Of a stretch of DNA of 64,000 bases, positions 23,096 through 36,357 are shown in pieces. The stretch spans positions 189,935 through 253,934 of the forward strand of contig CAJNOI010000133.1 in assembly GCA_905250115.1 (NCBI GenBank), in the 5' to 3' direction. The DNA comes from Adineta steineri (taxonomy: Eukaryota; Rotifera; Eurotatoria; Adinetida; Adinetidae). The notes below the pieces were generated by a model, which saw only the letters and a program-made list of their open reading frames with translations, was not told the DNA's origin and ran no database searches. Position 1 is the first letter of the stretch. Each line of letters opens with the position of its first letter. The position numbers were made by a program, and so were the translations under genes.

Positions 23096-26000
23096 TTAAA
23101 ATTCGTCTTTCTCCATTCTTGATCTTTCACTTATTTGTGTCATATAAAGCTAAAAAAGTCAACAACAATAAGTGTACATTATAATCACAATTAAACATAC
23201 GCGATTAATTGCATCTAATAATTGATCAATTCTCTCTGGAAAACCTTCAATTGGATCAAAATATTCTAGTCGCATCAATGCATATCGCTCCTCTTCATTC
23301 GCTTTTTTTAAACCTAAAACATGAATAAATCTTTTTTTTCTTTCAATAAACTAAATTTTGTAAAACCTGTCCATCGTTGAAATTTGTTTAACATATATGA
23401 AAATATTTCTTGATCATTATTAAGATTTTTTCGTGCACGACGAAAACTGTCACTAATAATCGTAATAAACATACTTATACAAACAAAAACAACCAAAATA
23501 ATAAATAAACTCAAACAAAATGGCCCCAAAAATGGTGCAGCTCCACTTAATTCATGTGCATCAAATTTCATTAATGACATTTCAAATAACATTTGTGATG
23601 TTTTTAATAAGCTTGAACATGCATCAAGTTTTGAGACAAATAATAAATAAAATAAACAAACAAATGATATAAAGACCATTGAAAACATCATTGCAAATGA
23701 AATTAATTCTTTTCCAGCATATTGAAGTGTTTGAATAAATAAATTCAGACGTTGATCAAAACGACATAGACGAATAAATTTAATTGTACCAAAAAAACAA
23801 CAAAATGCAAATAAAAATGTTAATATATCATTAATATATGATGCTAATTGTAAATTTATATAAACATATCCATTTGTTTCTTCAAATAATTCTCCAATAC
23901 GTTGACATTCTTTATAACGCCAAACATATATTCCAACACTTGTCCATGAACAAACTATTATACCAATTTCAATGTAAGACCAAAATCCATGAAAATAATT
24001 CCGTTTTAATTTTAATAGTAATCGACTTTCTATCCACATAAAATATAAAATCATTATCATATAAACAAGTATACTGATCAATTGATACATCGATATAAAT
24101 GCTAAATTTAAGAGAAAGAAATATTATGTTATTATTAATCATCAAAAGAAAATTACCATCAAAATTCATTGGTTCAAAACGAGATGAAAGATAAATTCCA
24201 CCTGTTGATAAAAATTCCGTAAGAAAGATAACTGATGTAAATAATTGAGCATTTGGATTATATAAACTTAATTCAATAATCACAGCTCGTGTTTGATTAT
24301 CAATCCATCCTAATGTGTGTAGTTGAGATACATTACTTTGAAGATCAGATAAACTACCTCGAAATTCATAAATATAACCACCACCTTCATAATTTCCATA
24401 ATCTCCAACATAAGTATATGTATCTAAATCTTTACTTGATTGGTATTGAAATGATTGACTAATGGATAAACTATACGTTTCTATAGTTTCATTGAACCAT
24501 CCTGGTTGATACGAATGTTTATCTTCATTTGATGAACTATAATCATATTGACATGTTGAAATTATTTCATTTTTAACCTGACATAATTGAGATTTAATAC
24601 GTAATTGTCTCATTGTTGCCCAACCAATTAATCGATTAGACTTATCATTAATATAACCACTCAAATTTCGAGGTGCATCACCATTATACCATTGTTGAGC
24701 ACGAATATTTTCAACAAAACTATTTTCTAACCAATACCAATATTGATTTATTGTTGTAATCTATAGACATTCATTACGATAAATGAAATACATTATTACA
24801 GAAAAAAACAAACCTGCGTATAATCAGAATCCAAAAAATAGTTTCGTAAGTGATTAACTTGAAGAGATGCATTTGGATGATGATTTGAATATGTTACAGT
24901 ACAAAGAAGTGATAAGAAACATGAATAAATAAATATTTCTCGTAGAATTGACCACATATAAATTTCTTTCAAACGTTGATCACGTGCAAAAGTAATTTCA
25001 CCTTTATTCAAACGATTTGCACGTATCGGTGATCGATATAGAAATAATGAATTAACTTTAATGGAATGAAGATATTCTTCATCATCATTTAAATCAAATT
25101 GATCATCATTCAAATATTCATTTGCTTCTTTATCGTCATTTGGCTTACGACAGAAAAAAGCAAAAAATATTGCTAAACTTATAATCTTCAAAGGTTGTGT
25201 CAAAAAAATAGATGAAAAAAATCCACTTAGAATTGATATTAACCATTTTTGAGTTTTTTCATCACCAAATTCAATTCCACGAGCAATTATAAAAATGACT
25301 GATACGCCAACTAATAGAATAGAAAATCCATATGCAATAAATATATACCACCATGGAAATGTTCTTCCTAATTTTTGTTGGTTTTCTCTCTTACTGAAAA
25401 ACAAAAAAAATTAAGATAGATTCTTTTGATTGTAATTCTACAAACATGTCTAAATTTGATTTTATTGAATACAAAGCTTGACGTAATGGAGATATTTGTT
25501 GTCGACGAGATCTAAGACGTCGAAAGAGTTGAACAAGTAAAAGACTTGGAATCAATGCAAATACTTCAACAATAATACCAATTATTATCTTGAAAATATT
25601 ATAATGAAATTAAAATAAATAAAAAAGTCACAACATACTTGTTGAGGATTGATATAAGATGAATCAAATGATAAACTAGCAGAATTTGTTTTTGCTTCAT
25701 TTGATAAATCATAATACATTATATTTAAAAACATTGAAATAAATAATAAAACAAAACAACAAGTACATCGTTGAACACGTGTAAATGTAGTTGATGGTGG
25801 ACGAGAAAATATTGAAAACCATAAATGACCATCGGATACACTATGATAAGATTTTTTTGATAATACATATGAAAATTCTTGCTTTTCTATTTCACTAGCA
25901 ATTGGTAAAACACGTTCAATCTATTTTAAAATAGAAGAATTTTCAATATTATAAAACTAGTTTCTTTACATTTCCATCTTCTTTTTCAACTGCAAACCAA

Positions 26001-29000
26001 CGTTGAGAAATAAAATGAAATTTTTCCATTGTTTGTAAATCACGAACAATTAAATATTTCAAAAACCATGATGATGATGAACCGTGACCACTATTATCAT
26101 GCCAAATACGAATACAATTTAATAATCCCAAAGATCTAAACAAATACTCGATTATTCTTTCTTCAAATCAAATCTTTTACTTTGGAACAGCCATAATAAA
26201 TGAATCAATTCCACCACGTTGAAATATCTGTCGATGTGGATCAGCAAATGTACGAACATGTGTTGTATCGGAATCACCAGACAATACAAAATGAACCTAT
26301 TTTTCAATATAATTCAAAAAATGATACATTCGTATATCTTTGAAATCATACTTTTGATTTTGTTCCAGCATGTTTTCTTTGACCAGTAAAAACAATAATT
26401 TGATAAAAATATTTATCAGATTTATGATTATCAGGTAATGGTGTTACTCCTAATTTTTCAATATCTTTTTTGTCTTTATAACGGGAGAATATTATTAAAA
26501 TGACATAAATCACACATACACAAATAATTGTTAAATAAATTGTTTTATTTTTCATAAAATCAGCATTAGCAAAAACATAATTCCAATTAACCGATTCAGG
26601 AAAAACATGAAAACCACTTGCAAATGTTGTTAAATGTGTTGAAAAACATTGAGTTTCATAATGATTTGTTAATGGACCAACTACTAATCCATCAGATTGC
26701 CATTGATTATTTTCATCGAGATAATAACAACCTGATGTATAAATACGAAGTTCATAATTTGATGTAAAATTAAATTTCAAATCTGTTATTGGAGGATTTA
26801 CAATTGAAGAATTTCTACAAAAATCTTCAACTTCTGTTGAATTTAATTCTCTTAAACCAAATATAATTGATTGATGACCAAGTGTTTGTTGATTATTAAT
26901 AAAATATGTATAAATACTTTCATTTGTTGAATTAACAGAACAAAATAGAGTCCATCCATCAATTTGATTTATTGAAGTATTTAATTGTGGTATTTGATCA
27001 AATTTATAAATAAATAAATAAGAAATATTTATTTCCAATGGATTAATTTCAATATGAGCTGAAATTGGAAGTATATTCGTGATATTCATATAATGATAAG
27101 AAAATAATTGATTATGAAATGTAGAATTTATGGATGTAACATTTTGAATAATCATTGATGGAATTATAAGACTGGGATCATGAGGAATGATTATTTCAAT
27201 TGGATTAGTTTCATCTGTTTTAATTGTAACTTCATTTCCATTACGATCAACAACTGAAAGTGATATTGATGTTGAAACATTTGTATTTGCTAATGCAGAT
27301 TTTGAACTACCATATGCAGCAAGTGGTTCCATTATTGACTGTAAATATAACAATTAAATTAACTAATTAATTGAAAAGAAAAAAACTTACTCTAAGTATA
27401 ACTGCTGAATTGTCACTTATATCCGAATTAACATGTTCAGGCATATTAATTTGAGCATTTCCAACTTGTTGAATTTGTTTATTTGAAAGAGATTCTATTG
27501 ATATTGTTTCTAACGACATAAATGATGATGGTGTATTTATTGTTAAATTTTGACCAATATTTATATGAATATTCAATGTAGATGTTAATAATGATTTCAG
27601 TTCATTCATTTGATTACTGATTGTAGTTGCCAATTGCTTTTGATAATAAGTATTTCGACCTTGCTCAATTGTTTTCCATGAAAAATCATTTCCATTAGCA
27701 AATAAATCTATAACATCCTAAACATAAATCATCATTTAATCAAAGATAAACTTACTTGGATTTGACCATTCTGATTCAATATCAGTATCATAATCTGTCG
27801 GAAATGCTGTTGCACGAGATGAATCTAAATCCAATACAAGTGTTCGTTCTTGTAATGGTCCATTGACAGCCTTAATTAAAAACGTATTCATTTTTATTAT
27901 TCAAGAAAAATATCTTACACTTAAAATATTAGTAGCGCATTGGATAAGTTGACTTGCAATTATTTGAACATCTTCATATGCAATTAATGTTGCCATCGAA
28001 CGTAAAGTAAGAGATAATTGATAACATTTATTCGATACAAGCATCTAATTAATTACTTTTTATTTATTAAAAAATAATTAAAAAATCAAATCTTACTAAA
28101 ACTGTTCGTGTCAATTGATTTGTTGATCCACTAAATTGTGCTAAGGATAATGATTGTAACTTAAGACTATTTGAATCAGAAACTTGAAGATCAACCAGAT
28201 ATTTTATAAGTTGATCGCGTACATTTGCAAGAGAATTTAACTGTTTGTTATATTCGATCAAAGCTGAGTCATTCATCGGAGTAGAAATCTATATATAGAT
28301 TTAATAACAACATGAAACATATCTCAGATAAAATTACCTCTTGTGAAGATTGACTTCCTAAGGATGATATAGATATACTTGTAGCTGGAATACCATCTTA
28401 AAAGAAAAGATTATCCTTATAATATAATAATTTTAAATATTTACTCGAAACAGCGCTGTCTATGCTTTCATTATTCATTTGATTAAACTGTTGTGATACG
28501 GAAACAATCACTTGTCCAACCAAATTTTGATTTCCACCAACGAGAATGTTTATCAATGGATTGTTTGTTGGGTTTTGTATATTATTGATTAAATCATTAA
28601 TTGTATCAAAATCTGTTGTGACATTAATAGATGACATATTAAATTCTGCGGTACATTCAAGAGTATCACGAATATACATTATCGTATGACTTAGTCCAGC
28701 TGGTAAATAAACTTGAAAAGTTGATACTGATGAAAATGCAATCATCATTCGTTCTCTTTGATCTGTTGTCCAAACTAAAATGAAAAAAAGTATTATTTTC
28801 TTTATTAAATGAAGTTGACTTACTATAAAGTGAATAATCTTTAACATCATCTTCATCATACCAATTTGGACATTCAATAGTAAATAAAGTACTTGTTGTA
28901 CCATTTGAAGGATTCATTGAACATGAACCATTATAAGGAGGTTGATTGATAATAAAATTTAATGAACTTAAACTTGTTTCAAATGTAAAGTTATAAACAA

Positions 29001-32000
29001 CTTCAAATCGCCAAAGATCAATTTGAGGATTATTGAGAAATAATTGATTTGTTGCAGTAAAATTACTTGTATTTCTACCGAAAAACCAAATATTTTCATA
29101 TGTATTCATTTGATTAAATAAAATCCATTGAGTGACATTTGAAGATGAATTTGATGATCCTTGATAGACATTCCAAATGATATTTTCCAGAGTTGTACAA
29201 TTTCCATTACAAATAGCAAATAGTGCAACTTGTGTTGTTGGATTAACAAATTGAAATTCTAAATTTGGAACACACATCGTCCAAATAACACAACTAAATG
29301 AAAGATATGTGAAAAATTGAATGATATAAATGTAATCATTTACCCAATAAGAACCATTTGTGGACGAGTATCTACAACTGTAACAAGCACATAACCTGTG
29401 GCTTGAATTGAAGAATTTCGAAGATTTTCCATTTGAACCATAAATTGATATGTTCGATTGGATTTTAATGAACCAGCAAGAATTGTTACAGATGATTTTG
29501 ATAATAAGCCAACACCATCAAATTTCAATTCTGTTTTATTTCCTATATTATAACAAAATTATTAGAATACACATTAAAATCAATTTTACCTGTTTGATTT
29601 GATAAACATGATGGATTATAAGGATCAATTCTTGAATCATCTATTGATAATAATGCTCCTTGGAAATTTGGAAACATATATAAACCATAAATTCGACAAT
29701 AATATTCATATTTCCATTTCTAGAAAATTAAGAAAGGTTTTAGAAATATTTAAAAACGATGTATTTACAGTTGCATCAAATGAATCATCATCAGGATTAA
29801 CAGAAAATGTTCCTGGATCAAGTTTAAGATCTTGTTGATCGCCACGTGTAATCATTGATGTTCCTAATTGAACAAGATTTGCTGTTATACCTGATGGAGT
29901 TATTCGAACATAAACTGATGATGTTATTGTTGTTATACTTGGTGAATTAATCATTGTTACAGTTAACTGTAATTGATAAAGTCCATAAGCCAGTGTTCTT
30001 GCTGGAATATATAATTCACTAAGTGTCGTTATTATTTGTTGATCTAATGTAATTTTATGTGAACAATTTAAAGAACAATTTTTAATTTCCCATTGTGTAG
30101 TCGTCGAAAATGAAATGTTACAATTGAACTGAATTATTGAACTAATACAGAAATCTTGACTTCGTCGAAATTCTATTGGAGATGATAATAATAATGCTCC
30201 AGGTATAAGTGTAATTATAGGTGGTAAACATACTAAAAATAGATCAAATATTCAAAGAAATGATTTTCCTATTTAACTGATTACTTGAATTAATAGACGA
30301 AATTGTTGATGTTGCCATACTTGTTATTTGTCCTAGAAATATTTTTCAATAAATTCATGAATTTGTAGTTAGGATTGACATATCAAAAGAGAATAAGAAT
30401 GTGAAAGACAATTAAGGTGTTTACATCCGTTGTAAACGAGAGTTTTATATGACATCTATTATATATGTCACATGCCACTCATCCAAATTTCTATTCCTAC
30501 TTATTTCAACACCCTTTTTAGTTATTTTTTAAGTGATGATCAAGCAAATCAGCTTATTTTTTTGATTGAAAATCCACAGAGATTCAAAGAAACTGAAATT
30601 CTTGCTACCGAATGACTTTTTGACTTTTGATATAAAAATATTCAATTATCGACGACTAAAACAACATACAGGTGATATAAATTGACAAAAGTTGGTGCTA
30701 CCATGTCGTTATCTCGAAAAGCGCTAAAACTAATGGGGAAAACGAGGGCTCCTTTCTAGCTAAAAATGACTCATTTTTTGTTTAGCTGGGATGACCATTT
30801 ACCTGCTATCGGGACTATTGTTGCATCTGTTATCCAAACACCTGGTATATCAGTACAGTAGCGTAATTGGCAGCCTGGAGGTGCACATAATTGATAAACG
30901 TAATAAGATCCACAATCAATCACACTAATATTAGTGGTTACATTAACGCTGTTTGTAGGATCATTGATCAGCGTATAATTGTAACATTGAGAAGAGACTA
31001 TTGGTGTACTTGACGTTATAACTAAATAGAGAGGAAGCCGTATTCAAGTATAGAAACAAATTAGTGTATTATTAACAATAGATATGTGACAGTTGTCAGT
31101 CCTGGAGATGCGTGTGGGAGCGGTTGGCTATGGGTGAGTGTGGAAAGGATAGTACCCGCACTCACCACATCCACGCCCATCCTCACACCTGAGCCTTGAC
31201 GGTGCCCGAGCCCGAGAGGATCGGTTAGGACTCGGGCTCGGTATATCCCTATTCAGTCCCGTTTTTCGGGATTCGAATCGAATACCTCATCCTTTGTTTA
31301 TGTAAAATGAATTTCGTAGCACGTTCTTCGCACATAAACTAGATTCAACTGAGTCGGATCCAGTTTAGTTTGGAACTTAGTGAGAATAAATCATCTCGAA
31401 TCTGCGCATCGAGAAGCATCGGCACATATCTTGATATATATATGTAATCTGTTAGCGCAATCCCTATGAAGATAAAAATGTGAAAGACAATCAAGATGCT
31501 TACATCCATTGTAAACGAGAGTTTTATATGACATCTATTATATATGTCACATGCCGCTCATCCAAATTTCTACTCCTACCTATTTCAATACCCTTTTTAG
31601 TTCCTTGTTTCATACTGCGTTGATCATCATTTCTAGTCCTTTTCGTATGAACTGCATTTAGTTATTTTTTAAGCAATCATCAGGAAAATCAGTTTAATTT
31701 TTTGATTGAAAATTGTTAATCGTCTACTTCGGAATCCAAAGAGATTCACAGAAACTGATATTCTTGTTATCGAATGACTTTTTTACTTTCTATATAAAAA
31801 TATTCAATTATCGACGACTAAAAAAAATACAAATCATACAAAGCGGCACAAGTAGTATAGAAAACAATGGCTCCTTTCTATCAAAAAATGACTCATTTTT
31901 TGGAAGGACGGATTACGGCAAGAACTAGCACAGTAATATACTATTTCATAGTCATTTATAATGGCATATCCTATAGTTGGAATGATTATTTACCTTCTAT

Positions 32001-32953
32001 GGGCGTTATTGTTGTATCTGTTATCCAAACACCTGGTATGTCGGTACAGTAGCGTAAATCGCACTGTGGAGGTGCACTTAACTGATAAACGTAATAAGAT
32101 CCACAATTAGTCACACTAATCCTATTATTCATAGTGCAATTGCTAGATCCAAATGCATAACATACAGTTCCATTCATAGTGGTATTCACGCTAGTGGGCA
32201 TTTGTCCTGAATACCAGCCTGTTGCGATGGTACCACATCGTTCGACTGCAACTGGGCTTGTTGGAATTTTTGTACCACCTACGCCAACGAAACGAACCCA
32301 CATTGCACTAGAATTGAATAAAGATTGATCACAACCACCACTAGTGGTTACATTCACGCTTCTTGTAGGATCATTAATCAGTGTGTAATTGTAACACTGA
32401 GGAGAGACTATTGGTGTGCTTGATGTTATTACTAAATAGAAAGAAAAAAGTGTTCAGATATATAAACATATTAGTATATCATTAAGAATAGATATGTGAC
32501 AGTTGTCAGTTCCTTTTCTTCGAAAACTGAATTCAATGATCTGTTCTTTTCTTAGGGGCGAGGTGTGGTATGGGTGTATAAGTCATTCTTCTTTCATACT
32601 ATACACCCAAAGCCTATCTATACAACATAAATAGTTAGAATATGTTTATAGACGAAATTGGAATAAAGATTAACATACGCACATTCTCATAAATTATATA
32701 TATATAAAAATGTATCTTTATCTATTCGTTTTGATTAACAGAAAACTTTTTTTAATTAGTTTTCTATGGATTGTTGAAATAAATATTGTGCACTAGAATG
32801 TGAGTGAAGACATTGATAAGGTCAACATTCACATCCTCACAAATATTGAAATATAGTTTTATTACATTTCACAGAATTTATTTCTTACTTACCTGATATA
32901 TGTCCAATGATCATCAGAATTATCCATATATTCAAATTACTAAGTGATACCAT
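23096..32953 (-). CDS. Polycystin-1-like protein (D8C-REJ-GPS-PLAT-channel)
   Basis: A multi-exon gene of about 9.9 kb. Exon 1 (32893-32953) encodes a signal peptide (MVSLSNLNIWIILMIIGH). Exons at about 31990-32440 and 30800-31020 encode a full and a truncated D8C (uromodulin-type) domain. From 30230 to 27370 come REJ-like sequences (SVNPDDDSF, YGLYQLQLTVTM). A GAIN/GPS region ends near CFSTHLTTFASGFHVF (26600), followed by a membrane helix. A PLAT domain (IRIWHDNSG...WFLKYLIVRDLQT) spans about 26380-25950. Then come several helices, an extracellular polycystin domain (24660-24180), and the channel domain ending ITIISDSFRRA. The C-terminus is IDQLLDAINR joined to LYMTQISERSRMEKDEF, stop at 23096. 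Polycystin-1 proteins are ciliary or cell-surface sensors that pair with TRPP channels. Exon limits are partly approximate; two separate genes split near 30.3 kb cannot be excluded. Confidence 0.75.
30360..31080. repeat. Intragenic segmental duplication, copy A (truncated D8C exon)
   Basis: Shares with 31470-32500 the noncoding block beginning GTGAAAGACAAT.AAG.TG.TTACATCC and the D8C exon. In this copy the exon has lost the middle of the domain: VNVTT joins almost directly to ISVIDCGSYYVYQL. The TRP-box-side gene is in minus orientation. Confidence 0.75.
31101..31190. repeat. TGTGGG fold-back, GC-richer variant
   Basis: CGTGTGGGAGCGGTTGG...TATGGGTGAGTGTGG, then CGCACTCACCACATCCACGCC and CATCCTCACACC. 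It lies in the intron between the two D8C exons of the polycystin-like gene. Confidence 0.7.
31195..31240. repeat. GC-rich inverted repeat (GCCCGAG...CTCGGGC)
   Basis: GCCCGAGCCCGAG, a loop of about 13 bases, then ACTCGGGCTCGG. GC content is far above its surroundings. It abuts the fold-back at 31101-31190. Identity unknown. Confidence 0.6.
31470..32500. repeat. Intragenic segmental duplication, copy B (complete D8C exon)
   Basis: The complete copy. The D8C exon encodes WVRFVGVGGTKIP, CGTIATGWYSGQMP, VCYAFG, CGSYYVYQLSAPPQCDLRYC, the usual D8C order of cysteines. Confidence 0.75.
32555..32615. repeat. TGTGGG fold-back in polycystin intron 1
   Basis: GGCGAGGTGTGGTATGGGTG, short loop, ACTATACACCCAAAGCC. 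Moderately decayed. A second weak one lies at 32798-32845 (AATGTGAGTGAAGAC / CATTCACATCCTCAC). Confidence 0.65.
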
Positions 32954-33560
32954 TGTGAACAAATGAACTACTGTTCGTTTTCACCTTGTTCACTAATGAT
33001 GATTAGTAAAAATACTGAAGTGAAGACTGTCAAAATAGAATATTTCTACCGAGTTACTCAATTAGAGAAGCAGAAATGAAGTGAAACTAACAATTTTGTC
33101 CTTCTATATATTTTACTTTCTTTCCACCTACTCTCTTGCGTTTATTTATTTTTCTCTTTTTATTTACTTCAAAATCTATGACGTTGAATGTGACTTCATA
33201 AATGGACAAGAAATTCCGGGAAAAATCAGATGAGTGTTGTTTTCAATAACTTTCTATTTTTTCCCATTATTTACCTCGATCTCAGAAAAGAATTGAGCAA
33301 CAAACACTTATTTATTTTAGTGTCTATTAAAAAATTCAACCAAAACATAATAACTTCAGATTTCTCGTTGAAATGGTTAATGTGATGACAAACAAATATT
33401 TTTTGTAATTTAATCTTCTTCATTATAATGTGTATAATTTTTTAAAAGAAAAAAAAAGAAATTTTTTGAAAGACACGATGAAGTTTGATTTATTTTTTCC
33501 TACTTCAACTGCAAATAAAGAAGAATAAGGTGAAGAAAAGATTTGTTAGATATACTGGTA
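32760..33560. repeat. Polycystin 5'-end segment, copy 1
   Basis: Contains polycystin exon 1 and its upstream DNA. It is repeated in the same orientation at about 36780-37530 and, in part, at 42640-42790 (shared CTTTCTTTCCACCTACTCTT and TATGACTTTGAATGTGACTT). Confidence 0.75.
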
Positions 33561-33619
33561 TAAGTTGAGATACAATGAAATTGTTACTTTATGGGGAGAC
33601 TAAAGTTCTCATGATTTTT

Positions 33620-33760
33620 GTGTTGTTTTAAAATTGTCTGATAAAAGAGATCCGAAACAAAATAAAGTATGATTTTGCGAAAGTCAATAGAAATGAAACA
33701 TTTTTTAAGACAAGAAAGTAAAGAACAATATTTGTTCATTACTTTATTTTCTAGAATCTA
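33620..33760. repeat. Dispersed ~140-bp repeat, copy 1
   Basis: ATTGTCTGATAAAAGAGATCC ... TTCATTACTTTATTTTCTAGAATC. Also at 34190-34330 and 42805-42915. This copy ends directly at the TGTGGG array. Confidence 0.75.
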
Positions 33761-33997
33761 AGAGGGTGAGGGTGAGGGTGAGGGTAAGGGTGTGGGTGAG
33801 GGTGTGGGTGAGGGTGTGGGTGAGGGTGTGGGTGGGTGTGAGGGTGTGGGTGGGTGTGGATGTGGGTGTGAGGGTGTGGGTGAGGGTGTGGGTGGGGGTG
33901 GATGTGAGTGTAGGTGTGAGGATGTGAGTGTAGGTGTGAGGGTGTGGGTGTGTAGTATGAAAAAAGAATGGCTTATATATCCACACTCACACCCACT
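33760..33997. repeat. Large telomere-like array with inverted C-rich end
   Basis: About 195 bases of G-rich hexamer variants: GGTGAG first, then alternating GGTGTG and GGTGAG, then GATGTGAGTGTAGGTG. A 25-base loop is followed by CCACACTCACACCCACTG. The longest such tract in the window. The reading frames through it (Thr/His/Pro or Gly/Val/Glu repeats) are by-products, not genes. Confidence 0.85.
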
Positions 33998-34100
33998 GTA
34001 ACACCCTGCTTGTTTTAAATCTTTGTCATTCCGAAGATTTTGTTTATTTTTACATGTCGGGAAATCGTAACAAACATTTTCTAAGGGAAATCGTAAGAAA

Positions 34101-34180
34101 AAGTGGGTGCGAAATGTCTCTTTCCCTATATAAACAACAAGTATCTACACCCACATCCACCCACACCCACACCCACCCTT
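34101..34180. repeat. TGTGGG fold-back, C-rich arm longer
   Basis: AAAGTGGGTGCG, a loop with TATATAAACAACAAG, then ACACCCACATCCACCCACAC and further CCCACACCCACCC. The arms are unequal. Confidence 0.7.
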
Positions 34181-34189
34181 TTTAGTTGT

Positions 34190-34440
34190 TTTAATATTGT
34201 CCGACAAAAGAAATCCGAAAAAAAAACAAAGTATGATTTTCCGAAACTCAATAGAAATGAAACATTTTTCAAGACAAGAACATAAAGAAAAATATTTATT
34301 CATTACTTTATTTTCTAGAATTCAGGAAGCCAGTAGCGTCAGTTTGTTTCAGTTTTTCTTATTTGTATCGTTATTAAGTTTTATTTTCTCCTTTGTTTAT
34401 ATGCTTTTCTTCTTCTTTTTTTAAATCAACATCATCGATC
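34190..34440. repeat. Dispersed repeat, copy 2 (long form)
   Basis: Matches 33620-33760 in its first part. With the following CAGTTTGTTTCAGTTTTTCTT and TTTATATGCTTTTCTTCTTC it also matches 42805-43040. Confidence 0.7.
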
Positions 34441-34457
34441 AACTGCGAACAGACGAA

Positions 34458-34620
34458 GTTTGGGTGCGTATGAGTGTGACTATAGATGTGGGTATTGACA
34501 AGAGTATACATGAATAACAAGTCTCCACACCCATAACTACCCATAAATACATCAGCCCTCAAGATGGTGTGAGTAGGCGTGTATGAAGAACAGAATGTAG
34601 CCCACATCTACATACACGCT
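34458..34620. repeat. Compound TGTGGG fold-back (two nested pairs)
   Basis: TTTGGGTGCGTATGAGTGTG and GATGTGGGTATTG, then CTCCACACCCATAACTACCC, CCCTCAAG, GGTGTGAGTAGGCGTG and CCCACATCTACATACACGC. It looks like two elements side by side. Confidence 0.6.
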
Positions 34621-35379
34621 AATTTCTGGCAGTAAATTACATTTAACAATCCAGTTTATGCAATCAAAATATTGATCTGTTGTTGTTGTTTAGATCTATT
34701 TGATAAAAGTTATATACTATCATGCTCTTCATCCTCGTTCACATGACTCATTAATACATAGTCATTCTCTTCATTTTGTATTTTGAAAAATTCAATTGTA
34801 TTTGACCAAATATCTACGTTTCACGTACTTTAAAAAATTACTGAAAATATCATGTGTGTCGTTTTTAATCTTTTTCTCAAATAGTACACTTAGAGAAGAA
34901 ATAACATTTTTTGATCTTCATTTATTCTGATTTTGTAGTATTTTAGTAAAAATAAACTTTTTGGTGCAATCACGAGATTTATATTGAGCGGCCAAATGAT
35001 GGTCGTCAAAAATGATGTTAGCTCCCATATGTGTAGAGCTGTAAAGTGACCAGTGTCACAGATGTTATGTGACTGAACGAAGAAAAAGCTGTCCTTCATG
35101 GGACTCCAAGTACATATATTCTGTTATCTAGGCAGATGTCCTAAGCCAGTGAGACGAGAAGACACAAGTTAGTTTTGGTTTAGCGTCCAAGTCCAGTATC
35201 TGGGATATTAACAGATGACGATGTTGTTGATGTTGATGTTGTTGTTGTTGATGATGATGACGTGGTTGATTCTACTTTAGGAAAATGGAATTCATATGTG
35301 GCAAGAAGATTAGATAAGTTTTAGTTAGAATTCAGCACTTTCTGATAGATTAACAATATGTTTTGTTCCACACTATTGA

Positions 35380-35448
35380 GATGGATGGATGAGGGTGGGG
35401 TACCTGAGATAAAAGAGAGAAATACCCTCACCGACACCCGACTCTGTT
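35380..35448. repeat. TGTGGG-like fold-back (GAGGGTGGGG / CCCTCACCGACACC)
   Basis: GATGGATGAGGGTGGGG, a loop with AAAAGAGAGAAA, then ACCCTCACCGACACCC. Diverged from the consensus. Confidence 0.55.
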
Positions 35449-36357
35449 AAATAGTATTACTGTCGGCGGCGACTGCAAATTTTCTTCCAAAATTAGTAAT
35501 GGTAGCGGCTCAATCGATCGACTAACACCTCAGATTATATGAATCCATATATAATAAAATGTGACACTAATTTTAACATTCTGATTCTCAAGCATCGTTT
35601 TACATTTCTATCTCACATACACTCACACTTACCTACAGCCAGACCTATAGTGAGAAATTCGCAAACTAAAAAATATAGGCATCATATACTACCATATATA
35701 TTCTATATATTTAAATATTCGAAGACCGACAGCCCAAAAGAGATAAAAGATATATACTATGCATAGGCTAATCTAGACGCTGAAATATTTTTCTATAAAA
35801 ATAGGTGATATTGTGTGAGTATACTTGATTTGTGAAGAGCCACAAAATCCGGAGATTTCAAAAACAGACGCTCTTTTTTGTCGCCAAAATTCAATTTGAA
35901 ATGAAAAAGACCGTAGACTAATCCTTTCAGAGTTTTTATCGGCACTATGATACCTGCAAAAGAAAAAAATACGAGCTCAAGCGGAGAGTATCGATGAGCA
36001 AGGTTCTATCTGAAATGTAAGAAAGAACCACTTAGTCTTGAGAGAATCATACGTTTATTTAAGTTCTAGAATATAATAAATTTGAACGGTCAGAAACATC
36101 ATTTACTCTAGTGTGGCCTTTAGACAAGGCTAATTTAAGTGAGTCAGACCGGTATGATTATAATATCATATGCGATATTCTACAAACAACGTTTTGAATA
36201 CATTTCTAGAGATACGTGATGTACAGTCACTAGTGGTTCTTATATGATTGTTTTCGAATGGTTTTACCCGATATGGCTACCAGTTTCCAATCAATTTAAA
36301 GCAGAAATGTTTTTTGTTTCTCTGCTATATCTTTAATAGTGGTATATTCGTACTAAC

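Larger units (their letters stand above)
32954..36357. other. Intergenic: TGTGGG arrays, dispersed repeats, Ser/Thr linker exon
   Basis: Upstream of the polycystin-like gene. It holds the large array at 33760-33997, fold-backs at 34101-34180, 34458-34620 and 35380-35448, and the dispersed repeat at 33620-33760 and 34190-34440. A stretch at about 35215-35275 encodes Ser/Thr runs on the minus strand (ESTTSSSSTTTTSTSTTSS), perhaps an exon of the PAN-like gene upstream. Confidence 0.55.

Noticed and set aside
33744-34001. Open frames encoding Thr/His/Pro and Gly/Val/Glu repeats
   Set aside because: They are readings through the telomere-like array; no splice context, domain or codon pattern supports a protein.
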